Shown here in pieces: positions 55,223-64,000 of a DNA stretch of 64,000 nucleotides. The translations under genes were made by a program, and so were the position numbers. The notes below the pieces were generated by a model that did not search any database, was not told the origin of the DNA, and was given only the letters and a program-made list of their open reading frames with translations. Source of the stretch: Leptospiraceae bacterium (lineage in GTDB: Bacteria; Spirochaetota; Leptospiria; Leptospirales; Leptospiraceae); contig JADJSX010000023.1 of the NCBI GenBank assembly GCA_016711485.1, positions 1,608,614-1,672,613 of the forward strand. The letters run 5' to 3'. Position 1 is the first letter of the stretch. Every line of letters begins with the position of its first letter.

Positions 55223-56725
55223 ATGTGCGGAATTATTATTTCAATCGGTACGAATTCAATGAATATTGTTTCAGACGGATTAGAACATTTAGCACATAGA
55301 GGAAAAGATTCTAGAAGAATTATTGATTTAGGCAATAATTTAGTTATAGGTTATAATAGACTTGCAATAAATGATTTAACGGAAAATGCGAATCAACCTT
55401 TCCTTTATAAAAATTGGGCTTGGGTTTGTAATGGAGAAATATATAACTATAAAACTTTAAAAAGATTAACGAATTATAAATATTCTTCTGACTCTGATAT
55501 TGAATGCTTATTGCCTCTTTTTCTAAAATATGGTATAAGTTTTATCAATTTGTTAGATGGTATGTTTGCTGGTGTATTCATTGATTTACAGAATAATTTA
55601 TTCTACTCTTTTAAAGACTATTGGGGAATAAAACCTTTATATAAAATTAGAACAAACGAAAACATTATTTTTACAAGTGAATTAAAATCATATAAAGGAA
55701 AAATTAATTCCTTTGAAAGTATAGAAACAGGTATAACTATATTTGACTTTAATGGTAAAAAAATTAATAAAATAAAAATCAAAAAAAATGAGTTAAAAAA
55801 AACAAAAAGCTTAAAATTCTACATTGAAAAATCCGTAAAAAAAAGAATTCCACCAAAGAATATCAAAACTGGTATTTTACTAAGTGGAGGAGTTGATAGC
55901 GCAATTATAGCATACTTATCTTTAAAATACAGGAGTGATATATTTTTTATAACAGTTGGATTAAAAAATACGGAAGATATCAAATATGCGAAAATTTTTG
56001 TAGAATATTTTAAATTGAATGATAGGCATATAATTTTTGAAATTAATGAAAAAGATTTATTAAGAGAATTAAAATCTACAATTTTCTATTTAGAAAAATT
56101 CAATCCATCCAATGTATCGAATGGTCTAATGACTTACTTGGCTTGTAAAAAGGCTTCGGAATTTGGCATTAAAGTTTTGTTATGCGGAGAAGGAGCTGAT
56201 GAACTGTTTGCTGGTTATAAATCCTTTATAAATAGTGAAAACTTTGTAGAGGAAAGATCAGTATTGATTAACAATATGAAAGATACAGAACTCTTACGAT
56301 TAGATAGAACAAGTATGGCTTTTCATATTGAAGCGAGAGTTCCATTTTTAGAAAAAAAAATCCATCAACTAAGTAATAGATTATCCAAATCACAATTAAT
56401 TCAAATAAGTGGAAATACAGCACTAACAAAAGTAATATTAAGAAATCTTTACAAAGATGAAATTCCTGATGAAATTTTGTATAGACCTAAAAATCCTTTT
56501 GATGTAGGAAGTGGTGGAAGAAAAATAATTGAGTTAATTCCAAATTGTAGTTCAGAAAACTTTTGTGATTATGATGGAATAATTTCAAATGAAATGAAAT
56601 ATTATTATAAAATATGGAAAGAACTTTATTATAATTACTCTAACACGAATACCGATTTTCGAAATTTTGGAGATTATCCTGTTTTTATGAAATTTATTGA
56701 AAAAAGGAAGACTACTCAAAATTGA
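55223..56725 (+). CDS. Asparagine synthetase (glutamine-hydrolysing) homologue
   Basis: 500 residues. N-terminal class II glutaminase domain with Cys2 (MCGIIISIG) and the NGEIYNY motif (about 71-77). The C-terminal ATP-pyrophosphatase domain has the PP-loop LLSGGVDSA (about 218-226) and CGEGADELFAGY (about 317-328), then LDRTSMAFHIEARVPFL. Such enzymes amidate carboxylates through an acyl-adenylate; in natural-product clusters they act on substrates other than Asp. It starts three bases after the M20 gene. The setting favours a specialised substrate over general asparagine synthesis. Confidence 0.9.
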   Translation: MCGIIISIGTNSMNIVSDGLEHLAHRGKDSRRIIDLGNNLVIGYNRLAINDLTENANQPFLYKNWAWVCNGEIYNYKTLKRLTNYKYSSDSDIECLLPLFLKYGISFINLLDGMFAGVFIDLQNNLFYSFKDYWGIKPLYKIRTNENIIFTSELKSYKGKINSFESIETGITIFDFNGKKINKIKIKKNELKKTKSLKFYIEKSVKKRIPPKNIKTGILLSGGVDSAIIAYLSLKYRSDIFFITVGLKNTEDIKYAKIFVEYFKLNDRHIIFEINEKDLLRELKSTIFYLEKFNPSNVSNGLMTYLACKKASEFGIKVLLCGEGADELFAGYKSFINSENFVEERSVLINNMKDTELLRLDRTSMAFHIEARVPFLEKKIHQLSNRLSKSQLIQISGNTALTKVILRNLYKDEIPDEILYRPKNPFDVGSGGRKIIELIPNCSSENFCDYDGIISNEMKYYYKIWKELYYNYSNTNTDFRNFGDYPVFMKFIEKRKTTQN

Positions 56726-57978
56726 AGTATATATTTATAATCGGAATTATAGTAGGTCCCAAATCTAATTCTTTTTTACGATTAAAGAAACAATTATCCG
56801 AAATTTTTGATTCGGAATTATTATTTGTAATTTGTAGATTTGGATTTAAAGAAGAATTTTTTGATGAAATTCCAAATGAACCGGAAATCTTTGAATATCT
56901 AATTGCGCCAAATAAGAAATCTATTTGTGAAATGAGAAATGAAGTCCAATATCGGTTAGCGATAAAAATGAAGGAATTTGATAATTCTATTGGGTTTGTT
57001 CTAGATGAAGATTTGGAAGTAAAAGAATTATTTATTAATCAAGAAAATGAATTTGATTTTAAAAAAGAAAATCTAAAAGAATTAATTATTGAAAATAAAA
57101 ATAAAAAAATGGATGCATCGGTAGTTAAAATTACCGGTGATCCTCCAATTCCGAAATCCTATTGTCAGTCGGGACAGCTTAAAGATATTATCTCCATACT
57201 AAATCATTTACTCGAAAATGATCCTAATTTAAATTATTCTTTTCCCTTTTGTAAATTACAAGCGGAGATATTTATTTTTCCGAATCTATACCATGATATA
57301 CTGTGCCTGGAAAATAAATATGAAAAAGTGATAGATATAACAAAAAATAAGAATATAAAGAATTCTGAAGTATTTGAATTAATTTTAAATGGAATTTCGT
57401 TGATTAAATCAGGAAAATCTTTTACCAGAAATTTAATCCACCATAATAACCAAAATAAAATAACCAGAGGTGGTGCGTTTATCGTTTATAATCCTGAAGT
57501 ATTATTAAATGCGAAAAATAGAAGTATGATTTATAAAGGTGCTCACTCTAGAAGAAGTGATATGATAATGATTATTGAAGCACTAAAGAAAGGATTTTTA
57601 ATTAATACAGTTCAGCTCCCTTTTAATCATTCTAGAGAAAGTTATCAATATGAATCTGAACCAACTAAAGTATTAATGGATTGCATTGGTCATGCATTAG
57701 TTTACTCTCAAAATGGCGGCATTTTTATAAATGAATTAAAAGTAAGAATAAATCTAAGTTTAGAAAATGTTAAAAGAACTCAAGTATTAACTGAGAAAAT
57801 AAGATACACTTTAATAAACATTAAAAATAATCTATTTTCAGATATACTGTCTAATTACGACTTAGAAGTAAATAGAAATCTGATGAATATTGATAATTCA
57901 TTAGCTTTCGTAAAGAAAGAATTGGAAGAAGTTGAATTAGAAAATGTTTTATTAGCATATAAAAATTGGAATTTATAA
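56722..57978 (+). CDS. Possible glycosyltransferase-like protein
   Basis: 418 residues from a TTG that overlaps the stop of the asparagine synthetase homologue. It begins with a hydrophobic strand (YIFIIGIIVGPKSNSFLRLKKQL). VLDEDLEVKELF (about 93-104) could be a DxD-type metal site. RGGAFIVYNPEVLLNAKN ... SRRSDMIMIIEALKKGF looks like the acceptor side of a GT-A protein. The C-terminus (about 310-418) is helical. I do not recognise the family with confidence. It is the last gene of the cassette. Confidence 0.4.
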   Translation: MKYIFIIGIIVGPKSNSFLRLKKQLSEIFDSELLFVICRFGFKEEFFDEIPNEPEIFEYLIAPNKKSICEMRNEVQYRLAIKMKEFDNSIGFVLDEDLEVKELFINQENEFDFKKENLKELIIENKNKKMDASVVKITGDPPIPKSYCQSGQLKDIISILNHLLENDPNLNYSFPFCKLQAEIFIFPNLYHDILCLENKYEKVIDITKNKNIKNSEVFELILNGISLIKSGKSFTRNLIHHNNQNKITRGGAFIVYNPEVLLNAKNRSMIYKGAHSRRSDMIMIIEALKKGFLINTVQLPFNHSRESYQYESEPTKVLMDCIGHALVYSQNGGIFINELKVRINLSLENVKRTQVLTEKIRYTLINIKNNLFSDILSNYDLEVNRNLMNIDNSLAFVKKELEEVELENVLLAYKNWNL

Positions 57979-58018
57979 AACTATGATTTTATACAAAGTC
58001 ATAAATTTAAATATTTAT

Positions 58019-58048
58019 ATTCGTGTAAATTCGTGTCATTCGTGGTTG
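58019..58048 (+). repeat. Right half of a CACGAAT-type palindrome
   Basis: ATTCGTGTAAATTCGTGTCA continuing as TTCGTGGTTG to 58048. This is the right arm only; no left arm is found in the preceding 200 bases. It lies 41 bases after the last cassette gene and 20 bases before the helicase start, so it marks the right edge of the cassette. Confidence 0.85.
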
Positions 58049-58068
58049 AAGAAAAATAAGGAAGGATT

Positions 58069-61000
58069 ATGTTACCAGAAATATTAGCGTTACGTGTAAA
58101 AGAGCAGGTGATTCGATTTTTGGAATCTACATTTGAGTTCAAGGAAGTTGAATTGCAAAAGGAGTTTTTAAAATTTATCAATAATCCTTATACAGGTATC
58201 ATCAAAGGTCCTTGGATTGATATCAAATTTCCTTTTAAAAAATCAGAGAAAGGCAGCGAAGGAATATTTTCCTATAGCGGAGTTTTTCACCCTTATATCC
58301 ATCAAAAAAAAGCATGGGATCGAATTTTAAAAAAACAGCATTCTATTATTACAACAGGTACAGGATCTGGAAAGACAGAATGTTTTTTATATCCTGTCTT
58401 AGAAAAAGCACTAGAGAAAAAACAAAAAGGGAAAAAAGGAATTTCTACAGTGATTCTGTATCCCATGAATGCACTCGCTACAGATCAAGAAAAACGATTT
58501 GCGAAAGTAATTTATAATACACCTGAATTAAAAAATGCTGATATTCGCGTTGGAACTTTTATTGGTAGGCAGGAAAAAAAAAGGGGTCGGAGGATAATGG
58601 AAGAAAACGCTGCAATTACCGATCACGAAACGTTATTAGCCAATCCTCCTGATATACTTCTTACAAATTATAAAATGCTTGATTTTTTACTTATGCGTCC
58701 TTCTGACTCTCGACTCTGGAAAAACAACGAAGAGGGAACCTTAGAGTACTTAATACTAGACGAACTTCATACCTATGATGGTGCGCAAGGAACTGACGTT
58801 GCTTGTCTTATCAGGAGATTAAAAGATAGATTAAAATGTAAACAAGGGAGTTTTTGTTTTGTAGGAACTTCCGCAACGATAGATTCGGGAGAAAAGAAAA
58901 ATTATTCAGGATGCAATATCCGATACAGAAGAAACATCCGAAACTCCAGAAAAGAAATTAGCTGAATTTGCCTCTCTTCTGAGTGGAGAAGAAATTGGCA
59001 GAGATTCCATTATTGGGGAAGAAAGATTAGAAAAAGAGGAATTACTTCCTATTTCTCCAAGTATCTTTTTAGATCCGGGTAATTATGATTATTCTCCTTA
59101 TTCAGAAGAGAATAGAGAAGAATATTGCAAACGTCAGGCAAATATTTGGGGTTCTCCTTCTGAACCGGTTTTACTTGGAGAATGGATTACTCAGACTGAC
59201 CTTTACAATATAATCTTAACTGCGTACAATAGAGAAAAACAAAATGGAAATACACCTTTGCTTTGGGAAGAATTTGTTTTAATTCTACAAAATGATTTTC
59301 AATCTTTTCGTTTATTAGATAAATCTAATATAGAATCTATTTTACTATCCTTTCTTTCTCTTGTACATTTTGCTAGAAGATTTTTCGGGGGACGAGAAAT
59401 GCCTTTACTTCCGATTCAAGCACAAATTTGGATTCGAGAGCTAAGAAGAATAGGAAGAAATGTAAAAGAGACCTCTCAATTTCATTGGTTAGATGAATCG
59501 CCTAACGACTTTCCAGCTCTACCTTCTTATCATTGTAGAGAATGGGGAGTCTGGTTGGTTTAGTTTAATGAAACCCGGTTCAGAAAATGATATTGCTCCC
59601 AAGTATGGGAATGTAGGGTGGAGTTTAGTTCCTTATGGTAAACATAAAGAAATCTACGCAAAATTTTCTGAAGGAAAAAATAGAGAACAAAGAGATAAGT
59701 ATTTTTTCTTTTTTAGAAAGCTGAAGGAGAAGGAAGAATCAGATAAAGTAAATGACTATTTATTTTCTCCTTCCAAAGGAATCATTTTCCGAAGACAAGA
59801 TAACAGAGAATTTGAAATTGTTGAGGATAGTTATTTAGTTCGAGTAAATTGTAGAACAAAAGAATTAGAAAATGGAACTGTAGTTGGAAAACAGGTTTGT
59901 CCTGATTGTGAATCTTTTATCGGACCCTACCCCTATTGGACTTCAGTCTTCCACGCTATCGTCTCTTGCAATTGATGAAATCTTTGGCTCACGGTTAAAC
60001 AATGATGCTAAACTTTTAGCTTTTACGGATAACGTCCAAGATGCTTCTCATAAAGCTGGATATTTTTCATCTAGAAATTATAATTTTACCTTTAGAACAG
60101 CTCTACAAATGATGATCCAATCTTTTTCGAGACCTCTTCGTTTAATCGAGGCAAAGAAGGAATTGGTTTTATATTTAGAAAATAATATTTATGAGTTTTC
60201 CGATAAAAATAAAAATTTTAATGCTATATGTACATTGATTCCACCTGATTTAGAAAAATGGAAAGATTGGGTGTTTGCCAGAGAAAATTTTAATGGAAAA
60301 TTTTCAGACGAAATATTGGGTAAAATTTTTGAAAGGATAAGTTGGAGTATTTTAAATGAATATAGCTCTACTATTTTTTCGGGAAGATCGGTAGAATGGT
60401 CTTTAGGCTCAACCATTTTTTGGGATAGAAAGGTTTTAGATTTAGTTAGTTCAAGTATTTACAAACGTTTAGAAAAAATTTCTCCTCTACTTAAATCTAT
60501 AAACGAAAGAGATATTTTACTTTGGATCAGTGGAGTTTTGCAGAGGTTAAAAAAAAGAGGTGGTATATTTCATCCCTTTTTAATTCCTCTTGCTAAAAAT
60601 AATTTTTGGGGAAAACGTCCTTTTGGAAAAAGTATGGAAGGGAGAGAATATTTTCCTTCTCGTGGAATTAGTGCTCCTTCTCTACTTTCTCAAACTAAAG
60701 AAGAAGGAAGGGAGCTAATCTCTGTTTTCTCCGAGTCTCTCAATGACTTAAATCTTTCTTGGTTTGATGTATGGACAAAACGATCCTTAAAATTAAATTT
60801 AATAAATAATATAAGCAATATTGAATTAAATGACTTAAAAAAGTTATTTTTAGATTCCTTTGTAGAACAGAAATTATTAATCAAATTAGATGAGTCCGCT
60901 AGAAATTCCTATTATTGTGCAAATGCGGATAATGCGTATTTAACAAATGAAGTAGTTCAATTACAATGTACCAAGACAGAAAATACTTTTGTTGTCTCAA

Positions 61001-64000
61001 AGACTGATTTAGATATTTGGGAAGGAAGTGTTTCTATGGAATATAGAGGGGCTAATGGTGTTTATTCAGTCCTTCCTTCCACTAAGCGGCAAGATTATTA
61101 CCGAAAAAAATATCTTTCCGGAGCAATTCGTAGAGTTGTAGCTTCGGAGCACACAGGGCTTTTAGGAAATGAAGAAAGAGAGAAAAGAGAGAATTCTTTT
61201 ATTTCTAGAACTGCACCCGATGATCCGAATGTCCTAACTTGCACAAGCACTTTAGAAATGGGTATTGATATTGGAGACTTGTCAGCAACCATGCTTTGTT
61301 CAATTCCACCTTCTACTTCGAATTATCTACAAAGAATTGGTAGAGCAGGAAGATCAACAGGATCTGCTTTGATTTTGGGAATTGTAAATCATAAGGAGCA
61401 TGATTTATTTTTTTATTCCCGTCCGAAAGATTTACTCAATGGAAAAGTTCAATCGCCCGGTATGGCTAAATGCTCCCTAGTACATGCAAGACAATTTCAT
61501 GGATATTGCATGGATAGAGCAACGGCTGATTCTATTTGGTCGGAAATTCCAGGAACCATTTCGATTTTTTTAAAAGATATGGAAAGTAAAGAAAGTGGAA
61601 TTAAAATGTTTTTAAAATGGGTAGTAGAGAATCACTCGATCTTATATGAAAAGTTTTTAACCTTTTTCCAACGTTAAGTGATCCAACTCCTGGATAAATT
61701 AAAACATTTTTTTAAACCTACATTTCTTTCAGAAGAATTAGAAAAAATACGTTTAATCTACATTGATAAATTAAAACAATTAGATTCTCAATTAACAACG
61801 ATTAGATCCAAATTGAATGATACATCTGTCTCAGTCGATCAAATAAAAGAATGGGAGTTTGAGAAAAGATACATAGAGGGGAAAAGAAATTCTTATAAAC
61901 AAATTCTCACTTTAGAGGTTCTAACCAATGAAGGAGTTTTACCTAATTATGCTTTCCCTGAAAAAGGAGTTCAATTTGAAGGAGCTGTTATTAGTGTAGA
62001 AGATAATTCCCAGCAAAGTATTGCGCCTATCTTTCGACCATCCAGTCAAGCAATTCGAGAACTTGCTCCTTATAATCATTTTTATACAGACAAAAGAAAT
62101 TTTCCAATCAACCATTTGCAAATGTCAAGGAATGAATCCGACTTACTTGAATCCAAACGTATTTGTGGGAATTGTGGCTTTTTGTGGAATGATCATGAAC
62201 AAAAAGAATTACCAGACATTTGTCCTCAATGTAGATATCCTTCCGATCGACCCAATTCTTTAAATGAGCAGGGGCAAAAACAAATTTTCCTCTCACTTCC
62301 CAAATCAGCAGCTATTTCAATCGTCGATCCTGAAACAAGTTTCTTATGGGGATAGCAAGGAAGAAAGGGAAAAATGTTTTATAGTATAGTCCGTTTTTGA
62401 TTCCACCTTAGGAAAAACCAACCCACTAGGTTATCAGGAAGGAAGTTTTGGTCTAGAATTTTAGAAAGAATAAAACTGTTAGATGTAAATGCCGGTTATT
62501 CCCAAGAGAAAGCATCATTTCTTTTCAGGCAAATACTTTATTCCAGAAGGATTTTCGATTTGTCCTATTTGTGGTGCTGCTCTTCCGCCTATCGGTCAAT
62601 ATAAAGTAGAAAATAAATTAAATTTTCATAGAAAGTTTTGTAGATTCAGACAAGAAATAGAAAGAAAAGAAAGAAGAAGCCAAAAAAGAAGAAAAAGGAT
62701 GGATTTCAAAATATCTTTCTTTATAGGAATTAGAATCAGAAGCAAACTGAATGGCATCTGAACTTGTAGAAGAAAATTTAAAGACAATGATTGCTTGTAT
62801 TAAATTGGGACTACGAAAAAGTTTGGAGGAAATCCAGCTCATATCATCATTGATACACATAATTTCGATCCAGATAATGTTTTCGCAAAACATTATCTGG
62901 CATCATGGATGCAGTTCCCAGGCATTGGATATCTAAAAAACCTATGACGATGAAAAGTCTCTGATGGAATTGTTGGAAGGGCCGTTAGAAATTTTTCAAA
63001 AGCATACTATCATTTAGTTGATTGTGAATGTGGAACACAAGTTCACTTTCTTCAGAAGAAAACCCTGATCCGGATGGTTGTTACAGATGCATCTGTTCGT
63101 ATGATATGCAATATTCTTTTCAATGAAATAAGTAGAAATAAAGGAATTCAGTTATTAGAAAGAATTATAGATTCCTGTAAAAAGAAAATACTTAGATTCA
63201 TTGGAATCTATCGGAGATGAAGAATTAATTGATAGTGCTTTAGAAAAAATTTCCCCTCATTCACCTGAAAACATTTATTAAAGAAATAATGGAAATTGGA
63301 AAAACACAATTGAATCAGGTAGTTCCGGGGCACAATTTGATGTTTTGGTAATAATTCTCCTAAATGGAGAATGGTTGCAAAAAGGAGATTGGGTTTTGGA
63401 GAGGGTGTAAAACCGGAATCGCACTGATTTTGTCTTTGAACCGATTAATGCAACCTAATCGCAAAAAGTGGCAGCTTTTATCGATGGAGTAAGTTTTCAC
63501 CCGTATCCGTAATTTTTTACTCTTCCAGAAGATATTAAAAGACAGGCTATAATCGATCATCCTGGATATGTATGTTTTACAATTGTTAGAGAAGATTGGA
63601 ACTAGAAACACTTGATTTGCCATTTTACTCTTCAACCTGATGTGTATCTGATTTCTTTACTAAAAGGAAGTTTTAGTAGGAAATGTTAAGATGGACTTTA
63701 TTCAGTGGTTTGTTCCAATCAGAGTTTTCAACAATTGATAAACTATTTACATTACTCCTTGATAATCAATTTGAAACTAAAATCCTCTATCCTTTTACCA
63801 AATATCTTAAACAGCAAAAATGAAAGTGAATTTCAAATTTTTTATGGAAACATCTTTTTGCTGCAGACTTTGAATAAAATCTCTATCACTTATATTTAAT
63901 AGACGCAGTCAAGAAAAAGTCTAGAAGAGTTAAAAACAAGCTTGGAGAGCACGTGGAGACGATTTGTAAACATATTACAATTTGTGAAAGTGGGATATTA
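58069..64000 (+). pseudogene. DEAD/DEAH helicase with DUF1998-type C-terminus, degraded (DISARM/Druantia-like)
   Basis: One coding sequence spread over all three frames and running off the window, about 1970 codons. An AAGGAAGG site precedes the ATG. Walker A is TTGTGSGKTE (95-104) and the DEAH-like box is LDELHTYDG (about 230). Frame changes occur near 58900 (A-rich run), 59543 (CRECGESGW-type site, two bases lost) and 59925; a TAA lies at 61675 and a TAG at 62353. The second helicase lobe has TLEMGIDIGDLS and YLQRIGRAGRS. Zinc ribbons (ICGNCGF ... CPQC) follow, then a scrambled DUF1998-like CYRCI segment near 63090, an FIDGVSFHP nuclease-like segment near 63480 and LESTWRRFVNILQF at the end. 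Confidence 0.82.

Noticed and set aside
59884..61677. A separate intact helicase gene
   Set aside because: It begins in the middle of the helicase family sequence, just after a frameshift, and lacks the N-terminal Walker motifs found at 58069-58965. It is a fragment of one gene.

Overview
The window is AT-rich (roughly two thirds A+T) and reads as the chromosome of a spirochaete of the order Leptospirales. This placement is an inference with moderate confidence. It rests on gene content and the style of several proteins (XerD, an AlgI-type MBOAT/SGNH pair, a DUF1577/PilZ-like protein, an AspT-type transporter) and on the low GC. No rRNA or tRNA gene was recognised, so nothing in the window fixes the species.

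Positions 1-39927 are mostly ordinary chromosome. In order they hold the 3' part of gpsA, a GT-C-type membrane glycosyltransferase, an MscS channel and a PilZ-like protein. Next comes a complete minus-strand operon for alternative complex III (actA-B-C-D-E-F, 13669 down to 6236), with a small SH3-like lipoprotein as its last gene. After that come a Nudix protein, a coiled-coil membrane protein, PPK2, CreD, a TerB/AAA-XpaC-TelA stress operon, a multi-PAS histidine kinase, an AspT-type transporter, a double-receiver protein with a degenerate GGDEF domain, nadA, trxB, an O-acetylation group (MBOAT, SGNH, TPR lipoprotein), xerD, a vapBC toxin-antitoxin pair with a perfect operator palindrome, and an exported LigB-type dioxygenase.

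Positions 39928-64000 are an accessory region. It opens with an array of eight full or shortened copies plus one partial copy of a palindromic repeat built from CACGAAT motifs. A defence-like operon follows: a small acidic protein, a SNF2 helicase resembling DrmD, and a very large N6-adenine methyltransferase resembling DrmMI. After an interruption comes a roughly 2000-residue DEAD/DEAH helicase with a DUF1998-type C-terminus. Together these resemble class 1 DISARM, with the last gene also resembling DruE-type helicases. The methyltransferase is cut by a stop codon and a frameshift near its end, and the helicase is broken by many frameshifts and a stop, so the system appears to be decaying.

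Between the methyltransferase and the helicase sits an intact, tightly packed nine-gene cassette (49237-57978): a SLOG protein, an NDP-sugar-type SDR, a beta-propeller-like protein, a polysaccharide deacetylase, a PhyH dioxygenase, an arylamine N-acetyltransferase-like protein, a compact M20 hydrolase, an asparagine synthetase homologue and a possible glycosyltransferase. It is bounded on the left by a complete palindrome and on the right by half a palindrome of the same repeat family. I read it as an uncharacterised biosynthetic or surface-decoration cluster, probably placed there by recombination between repeats. Two further repeat copies lie in frame inside the methyltransferase. A second, unrelated palindromic repeat family is scattered through the first 33 kb, and one copy encodes the C-terminus of a protein.
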